A stretch of DNA of 64,000 nt, from the NCBI GenBank assembly GCA_963921825.1, contig OY997588.1, positions 51,530,803 through 51,594,802 on the forward strand, given 5' to 3'. The position numbers and the translations under genes were made by a program. Below, in pieces: positions 42,677 to 52,229 of the stretch; the stretch's first letter is position 1, and every line of letters begins with the position of its first letter. This stretch comes from Erodium maritimum. Taxonomy: Eukaryota > Streptophyta > Magnoliopsida > Geraniales > Geraniaceae. The notes under the pieces were generated by a model that saw nothing but the letters and a program-made list of their open reading frames with translations, did not search any database and was not told the DNA's origin.

Positions 42677-44364
42677 TGTTAGTCTTAGTGCCCGTAGTTC
42701 AATCCTAAATGTCCAAATGTATATATCATCGTTAGCAATAAAATTAAAGCGGCTTTATATTACTTATGTGTTGGAGTAATATATCGATGTGTGCTCTGAT
42801 CTATGCCCACCATGCGAATAGAACCATAGATCGAGATAGATCACACTCGATGGGTCCCTAGTCAACAAAGCTTCACTAGAAGCGACTAGTATGAAAGATG
42901 GCTCTTTATGGCTTACGTTCTGTTAGTCATTGGAATGGGATTTCGGAGTCTGATCATAGATATCATGTGGGACATGATATTGGACGACCCGCCCTGAATA
43001 TGTGCCATAGATTAAGTCATGAACATATTCAGTGTCGTAGCTTGTCATGTATCCTTAGACCAAGGAGTCTTTGTGATCGCTATGTAGTCAACAACTGAGT
43101 TTGACCTGAGCCTAACGTTGTCCGTAACAGGGCTTCCATAACGGCCAGGATTGGCTTGGGGACGGGCTACATGAGTGACACGAAAGGCGGCTAAGGGATT
43201 TATCCCTCATACTGAGGTATGGGAAAGATATCGGTTCTCGGCCGCTTGATCGAGAGTGACTGGAAGAATAGCATGGCCATGCACATGATACTGGGTATCA
43301 TATCTTCAGTCATCTCACATATCAAGGAACGGTGATTGAGAATAATAAGGATGACGGCTCTATGCCTTATCTCAATCAGGATATCGGAGATAAAAGGATA
43401 ATGACAGGGACGACGGAAAGGTTAGAATCGACAGGGTCGATTCGTTATGTAGTGTCAGGCAATACTAAAGTCTCGTTAGTTGCCACTTAAATAGGATCAA
43501 GTAAAATGGGATTTTACGTTGATCTATTGACATGCATAAACCTAAGGGTCACACCGGAGGATGAAACTCATTGACACATTTATGGAGAATGGCCAAAAGG
43601 GAGTTGTCTCGGGACATGACCAAAACTAGGTTTTGGGTCATGTGCCCGTAAGTGAATAGGACTTTACGGATCGAGACAAGGCTTGGAGTCTTGGGATTGA
43701 TCGCGTCGGATAATGTTGGACATTTCCGGTATGGAAGGCATGGAGGCGATGAGCGAATCACGGGACCTCGTTGGAAATGGCCACGGGCCATGTTCCAAGA
43801 AGCCCATGAAAGGCCCATGCAACCAAGGCCCATGGAACTAATTAATCAAGTCTTGATTAATTAGTACTAAGTAAGCAAGACAAGGATTAAGGTGTTGGTG
43901 ATTCACCACCTAACCCAATCTTGTCTTGCCATACTTTGTCCTATTTACACCTTACTTGTCACCATGCTTGTCCCATGCCTTTAGTTGGACAAGTATGGGT
44001 TTTGTTATGTTTAAGTCATCTTTTTTCAACATAACAAACACTAGACAAGAATAGGAAACACATTTTCTCTCCCTCTTCCATGGCCATTTCGGGTTTGGCT
44101 AGTTTCCTCCTCCATTTTTGTGTTCTTGAGTCCTCAAAGAGAAGAACTACGTGGCTTTGATTCCCATGTGGATACGTAGGCGTCTTGGAGACTCAAGCCA
44201 ATCATTCGTTAACCGGTGTTCTTGTTTTGGTAAGAACTAGTGCTGAATTTTTCTCTTGTTAATCCATTCTTTGTTAGTTGTTTCATGGTTCTAATTGTCT
44301 CTTGGTTTTCATTGATTTTCCGCTGCGAGTTGGTTCATCTCCAACCTTACCTCGAGACCCAACA
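42677..44364 (+). repeat. 3' LTR of copia B2
   Basis: It has the same length as the left LTR (1688 bp) and almost the same sequence. The purine tract CAAGTGGGAGAT lies directly before it, and TSD CTTAA follows at 44365-44369. Confidence 0.95.
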
Positions 44365-46082
44365 CTTAACCCACGACACCCCGATGCCACATGCAATTCT
44401 ACTGTTAACTTTCCCTAGTCAGGGCCGAGATCCGGCTACTTTTCCCTACCTCTTGAAGCGTGTCAAACCCGATACTCTTACTCTGGCAAAGCTCTATAAT
44501 TCCCGCTTAGCCTCCTATTTCCACGGTAGGCGACACGGTCTACAATCATTACAATTAACACACTTTTTAAGTAAGCAGGCGAAACCCGAATTTAAAGAAT
44601 TAAACGCCCAAATGCAACCCCGACAATGTCGATCACTCCCAAACTTCCCAGTTACTCGACATTGTCGATAATGGGCTCGGAAAAGCCCGATTCGCCTGAC
44701 ATGACGAATCTGCCCGGGTTTTGAAAACGTCCTTCCGGGGCTCCGAAAATTCCCGTTTTCGTTTCTACGGTCTTAGAATAATTCAAGGGTTCCAACGCAA
44801 TCGGCGGAATCAATTTCCGAACTCTCACGAATTACAAAATCCTAATTCTCTATTTCTCAATACAAGACGGTAATCTACAAAAGAAAAAATATCCAATCTT
44901 TTGTTGCCGATAAATAGCTTCAGGATAATAAAAAGGTCACCTTATGTGGTTCCTTGTTTCACCGAAAACTTCTTTGATTTTGCAGCAACTACACTTTTGC
45001 TTCTTCATCAAACCGTGGTTTACAACCCCACTTAAGGACAAGAAATACACCACCTTATACTTGATCATTCATGGCATCACCACCCAAGAAAATGATGAAC
45101 AACATCACTTGATCCTTTGCAGACACCACCAAAAATGAATGATCCAAACAGACCTTGTATTTCCATGACTTTCTCTCAGTCAAACAAATTCTATTCTACC
45201 AGACACCAACCACCAATGAGACTTGAGCTTCTTGACTTTAATATGTCACCACACAACAAAAACAAAATGATCTTCCCCGTAGCTCAAACAAAGCCCACCA
45301 AAATGGAGCATTTAATGCTCCATTATGTTGCTACAACTCAATTTACACGTAGATCCAACTAGGAATGATGATGAAGCCAAGACCAAGTCCCTTGCTGATG
45401 CTGCCAATCGATATTACTGAACCTGCCACTCCCAAGCTCATGTTCTTGCTATCTGATTCACGAAGGAAGGCTGCTGTCTCTCCTTTTTGTACAGAACAAG
45501 CCGCCTCTCTCTCTAAGAACAGCCATGTTCTTTTTCCCCCCTCTCTCCAAATTACAATGAAAACCCTATTTTTTCACACTAAGGCCGAACCATTCCCATC
45601 CTCTCATCTTTATCCCTTTTCAAAAATACCTAACACCACCACATATTTGACATGTTGCCAGTGGGTCCCAGACCTTTTTGGAAAATATCTTCTAGATATT
45701 TTCCAATCAGATTCGCGAAATTCGGTCGTTTCGGGCCCCGAACGGGCACTTTTCCAAGAAATTACGGAACTTCACGGGCTACAAGGAAACGACTCAACTA
45801 AGACCGCTGCGACGACGGCTAAGCTTTTTGGATCCGAAACGGTCCTCGAATGGACCAAAACGTCGCTCGGTTGACTTTTCCAGCGAAAAGTCAACATTTC
45901 CCAAATTGGTCAGAAAGTTGCCCTGAGTCCCCCGAAACTCACTTTGGTCGATATCGGGGTCAACTTAAGTCCGGTATGACCCTCGGGGTCAAATTTAGGT
46001 TCAATAAAGTACCTACTTAAATTTTTTAAATTTTCCTGTTTTTCGCAGATTTGACTGGCGTTGACCGGGAGTGGTTATTACA

Positions 46083-47672
46083 ATCTACCCCCCTTAAAGG
46101 AATTTCGTCCGCGAAATTTAAAACAAACGTACCTCCGGAGTCGAACCGATCGGGGTACTTCGCACGAACCTCGTTCTCGCGTTCCCGAGTCGACTCATTC
46201 TCGTGGTGCCACCACTGCACCCGTTCTAAGCGGATGACCTTTCCGCGCAGGACCTGCTCTCGTGGATCCATTTCCCAAATTGGTTTCTCCTTATACGGGA
46301 CATCACCCGTTACCTCGACCTCTGTCCACTCAATGACGTACTCAAGACCTCGAAAGGCCCGATACACCGCGGGGCTAACCCGCCTCCGCCGCGGTTGAAA
46401 CGCACAAGTCCACCCTTCGGACTCATCTCTAGGGATACATGACCACCGACTGTTGACTCGAGAGGTCGGCGCCGTCTGTCAGCATAGCTCCTGCTGACTC
46501 TGCGCGGTCTTCAACCGCTCACGCTTCGGCAAGACCGACTCAGCTGTCTCTCGGTCCAGTTCTAGACCCAGTGAACCCTCATTCCTCACTTCCGCCCCGC
46601 ACACGGGCGACCGACACGGCCTACCATACAACGCTCTGAACGGTACCATCATGATACTGGCCTGAAAGCTGTTGTTGTAGGCGAACTCGGCTAATCGCTC
46701 ACGAAATCCATCGTGACGTGCCCTCATTTCCATTGTGCAACCCGCAGTGGTTGCAGTAATCCAGCGGGACGCTGTTGTTGGGCTCTCACCTGCCGATGAG
46801 TGAGGCATCGCGATACTAACTCTGCGACCGCTCTCCGCATCCCGCTCCAGTAGACATACCACCAAATGTCGCGCTCATCTTAGTGCTACCCACGTGCACT
46901 GTCAGACTCTCGCAGCTCGTCGCCTCCACTGTTACGCGGTACGAACCACCCTCCGCGATACCGTAACTCCCAATTAGCCCGACGATCCTAGTCCTCGGCG
47001 TCAACACCGCCGGCAACTCTCTCCCGGACCTCTGTCGTCTCGACATCCACTGACTGTGCTTCTATTCCCCGGCCAAGCCGGGTGGGCTGAATCACCAAGA
47101 AGTACATGGCCACACCGCTAGTAACCTCTTCTAGCTCCAACCCAAGCGTGCCCAGTTCCCATATCATGTCCCACTCTCGGACTGATATGCTAGTAAGACT
47201 CGGGACCGACTTCCTACTCAGGGCGTCGGCAACCACGTTCGCCTTACCCGGATGGTAGTGTAGCTCAAAGTCGTACTCCTCGAGTAGTCCCATCCATCGC
47301 CGCTAGTGCGTATTCGGGTCTCGTTGGGAAGAGATGTACTTAAAGCTCTTATGAATCCGAGAACACCTGAAATCGCTCGTCGCCAGTAGCAGTCGGTATT
47401 GGCTCGACACTTCGCCAGCCAACCCATCCCAAGATTACGTTAAAGGTTGTCATTCTGTAAGTATCCTTCCCGCGGACACACGCACCAGCTCAGTCGTTGC
47501 CGAACCTCACGGAACCTCGTGGTCTCTCCAAGACCTCGCTCCTCTACCGTTATCGTGCTTACCAACTCCGAACACACCCGAATCCTCGGGTGAGGACTCG
47601 ATCCAGCATCAGGGCTCTTGAGCCCTCTCTCGAACCTCTTGTATCAGCTCGCTTCCCTAACTTCGCAGGCAC
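46083..47672 (-). pseudogene. Chromovirus pol 3' remnant (RNase H end, integrase, chromodomain-like tail)
   Basis: On the minus strand, from right to left, it has [20 protein letters not shown] and LSRK (end of RNase H and linker, near 47293-47210), an integrase C-terminal portion with FAYNNSFQASIMMVPFRALY and GRPCRSPVC (near 46700-46600), and a tail VIRLERVQWWHHENESTRER (near 46240) that corresponds to the chromodomain-like motif of Tekay chromoviruses. A polypurine tract complement lies at 46083-46096. It is heavily broken, with many breaks. Confidence 0.8.
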
Positions 47673-47840
47673 GACAGATAGATCTTGGAAAAAGAAAAAT
47701 GTTGGCACAAAAAAAATTAAATCGGAGTTGAAACGAAGTGGGAAATATCAAAAAGGAGCATTTTTCTGAGCGCGACATGTGGCGTGTTTTTGGAGAGTTC
47801 GCACATCCGCATTTTAGGAGGGGATCGCACCCGAATCATT

Positions 47841-47843
<3 letters not shown>

Positions 47844-47876
<33 letters not shown>
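47844..47876. repeat. (TA)n tract between elements Z and miniature copy 3
   Basis: An alternating TA run of about 30 bp forms the shared border of element Z and the next inserted element. Confidence 0.9.
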
Positions 47877-47879
<3 letters not shown>

Positions 47880-48136
47880 ATAACAATCAGGTACAAACTT
47901 GTATCTTTCGTCAGAACGTAGAACTATCAATCTGGGCCCTTGGATCGTAGAATTAATGGCCCAGATTTAATGCATATCTTTTAATATCTTTTTAATTAAT
48001 GCATATCTTGTAATTGATTTCGTAATCAATCACCCCCACCCCCCTGAATTTCGGTGGCCATCCGATCTGGATAATCAATGGCCCAGATTAGTTCTACGTT
48101 CTGACCCGAAATAGGGTTTGTACTTGATTGTTCCCC
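47877..48136. mobile_element. TA-flanked miniature element, copy 3
   Basis: It is 260 bp in the same orientation as copy 2 (29461-29695) and inverted relative to copy 1. The left end is AGGATAACAATCAGGTACAAAC; the right end on the minus strand is GGGGAACAATCAAGTACAAAC. The interior matches the other copies (GTCAGAACGTAGAACTATC, GGTGGCCATCCGATC). Confidence 0.82.
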
Positions 48137-48145
48137 TATATATAT

Positions 48146-48877
48146 AGGGTTGGTGTCAGGTACAAACCACCCCTTATTGTGCAAACTACGAACCAATCTG
48201 AGCCATAGGATCCCTCCAAAGTGATGTTAGCAGAGCGCACCAGATGCTGACACGTGGGCAATTAAATATATAAAACACCGCACCTTATTGTGCAAACTAC
48301 GAACTCACCAGATGCTGACACGTGGTCGCGCGCGTTGTTGGTGCGCGCGCGCAAAGTGCTGATAGTTTGCATAGCACGGTGCTAATAGTTTAGACCAAAA
48401 GTGCTGATAGGTTGCATTTGTACTAAACTATCAGCACTGTGCTATGTAAACTATCAGCACTTTGCGCGCGCGCACCAACAACGCGCGCGTGCACCAACAG
48501 AACGCGCACACACAGTGCTGGTGCACGCGCGCATAGTGCTAGTGCACGCGCGCACGGTGCTGATAGTTTACACAACATAGTGCTTATAGTTTACATAGCA
48601 CATTGCTGATAGTTTAGTACAAATGCAACCTATCAGCACTTTTGTTCTAAACTATCAGCACCGTGCTATGCAAACTATCAGCACTTTGCGCGCGCGACCA
48701 CGTGTCAGCATCTGGTGAGTTCGTAGTTTGTACAATAAGGTTCGGTGTTTTATATAGTTAATTTCCCACGTGTCAGCATCTGGTGCGCTCTGCTGACATC
48801 ACTTTGGAGGGATCCTATGGCTCAGATTGGTTCGTAGTTTGCACAATAAGGGGTGGTTTGTACCTGATACCAACCCT
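48146..48877. mobile_element. Large palindromic (foldback) TA-flanked element
   Basis: It is 732 bp and almost wholly palindromic. The left end AGGGTTGGTGTCAGGTACAAACC and the right end are complementary, and the likeness continues inward for most of each half (for example CAGATGCTGACACGTGG on the left and CCACGTGTCAGCATCTG on the right). The centre has alternating GCGCGCGC runs and repeated GTGCTGATAG units. There is no coding capacity. (TA)n lies at both borders. It would extrude a long hairpin. Confidence 0.85.
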
Positions 48878-48932
48878 ATATATATATATATTAGTACCAC
48901 GTCCCATGCCCCACTACTAATATATATATATA

Positions 48933-50778
48933 GAGAGAGGAAAAATCAAATAGAAACCACTCCTTAACGTAAAAACTGTGTGAACCAATCCAAGCCATTC
49001 ATTTTAAGAATGGATGGATGAGATGCAATTGATTTGTTGACTTGTTGACTGCAAAAAGACAGCACTTTTTAGTAAGGGGTAAGGGCTTTTTAGTAAAACC
49101 ATCATATTTTTTTTTTACCAATTCACTAATTTAATTTTTCCCGCTTCGTTTGAACTCCGATTGGCTTCAAACTTGCGCCATTAGTTTTTTTTTTCAAGGG
49201 CTTTCTATCAAGATCAGTCATGAATATATTTTGAAGCACGAAAAAAAATTATTTTCGGGGTTGACTTTTTGAAAAAAAGTTAAGTCTGGATAATTTTTAT
49301 CAACACTATACATTGGGTTTATCAACACTATACACTGGATTTATCAATACTATACACTGGATTTATCACCTCATTTTCCAGAATCGAACATGATTTTTAT
49401 CACATCATCACATGTTTTTTATGAACACTAAGCACTAGTCTTATCAACACTAAACATTATGTTTATCATTCAATTACATGTGTTTTTATCATCCCATCAC
49501 ATGCTTTTTTTATCAACACTAAACTCTAGGTTATCACCCTTATTTCGGGGTTGATTTTAGAAAAAGTTAAGTCTGGGTAATTTTTATCAACACTATACAC
49601 TGGGTTTATCAACACTATACACTGGGTTTATCAACACTATACACTGGATTTATCACCTCATTTTCCAAAATCGAACATGATTTTTATCACATCATCACAT
49701 GTTTTTTTATGAACACTAAGCACTAGTTTTATCAACACTAAACACTATGTTTATCATTAAATTACATGTGTTTTATCATCTCATCACATGTTTTTTTATC
49801 AACACTTAACTCTAGGTTATCACCCTTATTTCGGGGCTTATTTTTAAAAAAAGTTAAGTCTGTGTAATTTTTATCAACACTATACACTGGGTTTATCAAC
49901 AATATACACTGGGTTTATCAACACTATACACCAGTTTTATCATTTCATTTTCCAAAATCGAACATGATTTTTATCACATCATCACATGTTTTTTTTATGA
50001 ACACTAAGCACTAGTTTTATCAACACTAAACACTATGTTTATCATTAAATTACATGTGTTTTTATCATCCCATCACATGTTTTTTTTATCAACACTAAAC
50101 TCTAGGTTATCCCCCTTATTTTGGGGCTGATTTAAAAAAAAGTTAAGTCTGTGTAATTTTTATCAACACTATACACTGGGTTTATCAACATTATATACTG
50201 GGTTTATCAACACTATACACTGGGTTTATCAACACTGAACACTAGTTTTATCACCTTATTTTCTAAAATCGAACATGATTTTTATTACATCATCACATGT
50301 TTTTTTATGAACACTAAGCACTAGTTTTATCAACATTAAATACTATTTAGCACTAGTTTGATACCTCGATATAAAAAAATTATTAGTGAAGATTTATCAA
50401 CACTTAACATTGTTTTTATCACCCCAATATAACTTTTTATTTTCGTGCTTCAAAATATATTCATGATTGATCTTGATTTGAAGCCCTTGGAAAAAGAAAA
50501 ATAGTGGCGCAAGTTTGAAGCTAATCGGAGTTCAAACGAATCGGGAAATATTAAATTAGTGAATTGGTTAAGAAAAAAATGGACACTTGTCCACATGGCA
50601 CCATGTTTTTACAATTATGCCCTTGCTTGTGTGAGAAAGGAAGAAATGGACGTGAGTTTTTGGTAGAATTGGGATGATGATGTGGCATCATGGTGAATGT
50701 TGGATCTGAAGGGTGTATGGCTAGGATTGGTTCACACAGTTTTTAGGATAAGGAGGGTTTCTATTAGATTTCTCCTCT
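48933..50778. mobile_element. Foldback-type element W with 287-bp tandem core
   Basis: Ends are about 60 bp, inverted and imperfect: the left starts GAGAGGAAAAATCAAATAGAAACC and the right on the minus strand AGAGGAGAAATCTAATAGAAACC, followed on both sides by a CTGTGTGAACCAATC phrase. Subterminal sequence (GTTTGAACTCCGATTGG, CTTGCGCCA, TTCAAGGGCTTTCTA) is shared with element Z, and the complement reappears near 50460-50560. The core is a tandem array. No open frame of note. (TA)n lies on both sides. Confidence 0.8.
49281..50390. repeat. Tandem repeat of about 287 bp, nearly four copies
   Basis: The phrase TAAGTCTGGGTAATTTTTATC starts copies at 49281, 49568, 49855 and 50144 (spacing 287, 287, 289). 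Each unit contains a shorter repeat TTTATCAACACTATACACTGG in two or three copies. The non-coding core of element W. A related inverted fragment lies at 62092-62205. Confidence 0.9.
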
Positions 50779-50811
50779 ATATATATATTAGTAGTGGGGC
50801 ATGGGACGTGG

Positions 50812-51032
50812 ATTGCTTATCCAGCCTCCGTTGGGCGCCTTATACCCAATCTTGCATACACAATTCTAGTCTCTATCGGAAAGGAACATCAGGTCCTTAT
50901 CGGGATCGAAACATATTGCCATCCCTAATCAAGACGCGCATCATCAAGTCTCGCTCAATGCACTATGCATACATGATTGAGTTATTAAGTCGAAAAGGAT
51001 GTTTGGATGAAGCCTTTGAATTTCGGAAGTGA
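50812..51032 (+). pseudogene. PPR protein C-terminal fragment
   Basis: The end of the open frame (codons 88-111 of the frame from 50697) reads SMHYAYMIELLSRKGCLDEA then FEFRK and stop. It matches the HYACMVDLLGRAGRLDEAYEF helix pair that marks the end of the PPR tract in plant organelle PPR proteins. Upstream codons (WAPYTQSCIHNSSLY) are not recognisable. No full PPR array is present, so this is a gene fragment, possibly carried here or left from an old gene. Confidence 0.45.
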
Positions 51033-51247
51033 GAAATGTTACTTCCATTCAGATTAAACAGGCCGTTTTGGGAGAGAGAAAAATCGATTACTTCAGCATA
51101 ATATCTTTTTCATCCTATACGGCGTCGTAGCGTCTTCGGGTAGGATCTTCTTCTTCACCGAAACCTTGTCTCTGTGAAGAGCTACACCTGTTTAAACCCC
51201 TGAAACACAGATCAGTCATGGGCACACCTCCAACCCAAAATCCGCCA
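51033..51247. other. Unassigned non-coding DNA
   Basis: About 200 bp lie between the PPR-like stop and the SINE. It contains a pyrimidine-rich TCTTCTTCTTC stretch and no open frame with a motif. Confidence 0.4.
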
Positions 51248-51256
51248 TCGACCGAG

Positions 51257-51618
51257 TTTTTTTTTTGATCTGCAAAGTAAGGTGTATCAAGATTATTTGG
51301 TCTCCACCTTAGTTATGTAGAAGCAAGGGTGCACCAAACTTTTTTGATTCTTAAAGAACTTTTTAAGGTTGATTTATCAAGAGATATTTGGTCTCAACCT
51401 TAACTTATGTAGAAGTAAGGGAGCACCCAAACATTTTGACCCCCACCTTGAGAGAGGCACAAGAAGAGCATGATAGAGAGAGGCCTAAAGGACAAGATCG
51501 AGAGAAGCCCAACAACAATTGGGAATAAATAAGAAATGGGGTACCGCTGCTGGGACTTGAACCCGGGTCTCATGAACCCAAGTTCAAGTGCTTGACCAGT
51601 TGGAAAAGCAAGCTTTGG
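51257..51618 (-). mobile_element. tRNA-derived SINE with duplicated body
   Basis: On the minus strand it starts at 51618 with a tRNA-like head: an A-box-like TGGTCAAGCAC (plus 51588-51598) and a B box GGTTCAAGTCCC (plus 51552-51563), about 25-30 bases apart, the internal promoter for RNA polymerase III. A tRNA-unrelated body follows and ends in a T run on the plus strand (51257-51266), that is poly(A). TCGACCGAG at 51248-51256 and 51619-51627 is the target duplication. The body contains two versions of one segment (AAGTAAGGGAGCACCC and AAGCAAGGGTGCACC with TTTGGTCTC). It looks whole. Confidence 0.8.
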
Positions 51619-51627
51619 TCGACCGAG

Positions 51628-51761
51628 TCTTACCTCTCAGAGAGGATCGCCACGATCGCCACTTCTGGTCAAAACCCAACAAACGTGCTTACCCTCTTCA
51701 TCCCTACCTCACTCCCTCCCTCTCTCCTACTCTCCTTCATTTATTCCAAAACCCTAGCTTC
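51628..51761. other. Short unassigned pyrimidine-rich stretch
   Basis: It contains CTCACTCCCTCCCTCTCTCC and AAAACCCTAGCTT and resembles a plant 5' UTR or promoter-proximal sequence. No gene can be tied to it. Confidence 0.35.
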
Positions 51762-52200
51762 TGTTAGGTGGTCAGTATTAAAACGAAAAACCAAATAAAA
51801 ATATAATAGGAATTGGAATTGGAAAACAATTACCGAACCGATCGTCGTAGGAAAGGTAAATAGGAAAGGGGTTTAGACGAGGCGTGGTAATCCATTTTTC
51901 TTAAGACTCTTGACGGCCCTGTAATGACAGCGGTCTCCCAGGATACAACGTCTAACGTCGACGAACACAACTCCGATTATTCCGTCCCCAAAAACGTGGA
52001 AGAGAGAAAAAGTATTTGAGAGATGATTGATCAAATATATGTTTTAGTATCTTCAAAAAACCAAGTACTAAAGTGTGGTTTTATAGCCAAAGTTAAATGG
52101 CATAAAGGGAAAATCATGGGGTGACACTCCCATAATTTTATAAAGAGTTGGGTGTCAACCACTCTTAAAATAGCACAGGCGTAGCCAATATTTGGTTGGA
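51762..52200 (-). repeat. Probable solo LTR, related to the one at 57439-57942
   Basis: The plus strand begins TGTTAGGTGGTCAGTATTAA, the complement of the ACCACCTAACA end of the LTR at 57439-57942. A core TGGGAGACCGCTGTCATTAC (minus strand) is nearly the same in both. The right edge is uncertain by about 20 bp and I could not confirm a TSD. Confidence 0.55.
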
Positions 52201-52229
52201 AAAGCTGAAACTAGATTTTGCGTAATTTT

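Larger units (their letters stand above)
35902..44364 (+). mobile_element. Ty1/copia element B2 with long, nearly identical LTRs
   Basis: LTRs are 35902-37589 and 42677-44364 (1688 bp each) with TSD CTTAA at 35897-35901 and 44365-44369. The left LTR is followed by a primer site TGGTATCAGAGCC (37591) and the right one is preceded by CAAGTGGGAGAT. I saw one difference between the LTRs in a by-eye scan, so insertion is very recent. The interior has recognisable gag, integrase, reverse transcriptase and RNase H segments in copia order, but the coding region is broken with several breaks. A complete element by its ends, probably moved by enzymes of a relative. Confidence 0.92.
33544..46082 (-). 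repeat. 3' LTR of the gypsy remnant (X family, copy 5), split by copia B2
   Basis: Without the copia guest it is about 4.07 kb, the longest copy, because of an expanded minisatellite at about 34560-35640. It starts TGTCACGCCCC and ends GTGGTTATTACA. Its hairpin modules include TTCCGATAGCTAGTCGGAA (about 34254), CCGAGACTCGAACTCGG (about 34313), CCCGACACACAGTCGGG (about 34493) and CCCGACACGAAGTCGGG (about 35003). The 12-bp inverted repeat is near 44622-44665 and the GTTGACTTTT hairpin near 45870-45895. Confidence 0.85.
33544..47672 (-). mobile_element. Ty3/gypsy chromovirus remnant (Tekay/Del type): one LTR and the 3' part of pol
   Basis: On the plus strand the LTR (33544-46082, interrupted by copia B2) is followed by ATCTACCCCCCTT, the complement of a polypurine tract, and then by minus-strand pol sequence: a chromodomain-like tail, integrase C-terminus and RNase H end (46083-47427). 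This is the only X-family copy with internal sequence, so it fixes family and orientation for all the solo LTRs. The other LTR is absent. The remnant is heavily decayed, with many breaks, and sits inside element Z. Confidence 0.85.
29703..47843. mobile_element. Foldback-type element Z with minisatellite core, split by LTR elements
   Basis: The left end is GGAGTGATTCAGGTGCGACC; the right end on the minus strand is GGGAATGATTCGGGTGCGATC. Both then read GATGTGCGAACTC and, further in, CGTTTCAACTCCGATTTA. Both ends abut (TA)n. Without guests it spans about 1.1 kb: 29703-30013, 32943-33543 and 47673-47843. The core is a degenerate minisatellite. The arm sequence recurs in element W (48933-50778), so the two belong to one group. 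Guests are the solo LTR 30014-32942 and the gypsy remnant 33544-47672. Confidence 0.7.

Noticed and set aside
46051-46398. Plus-strand open frame of 115 codons over the gypsy pol end
   Set aside because: It is the antisense shadow of the minus-strand chromodomain-like tail.
29703-47843. Treating the 18-kb span between the inverted ends as one giant transposon such as a Polinton
   Set aside because: Interior guests have their own borders and TSDs; removing them leaves about 1.1 kb with a minisatellite core and no coding capacity.
51541-51600. A tRNA gene, because of clear A- and B-box-like motifs
   Set aside because: The head does not fold into a full tRNA with acceptor stem, and poly(A), a body and a TSD show it is a SINE.
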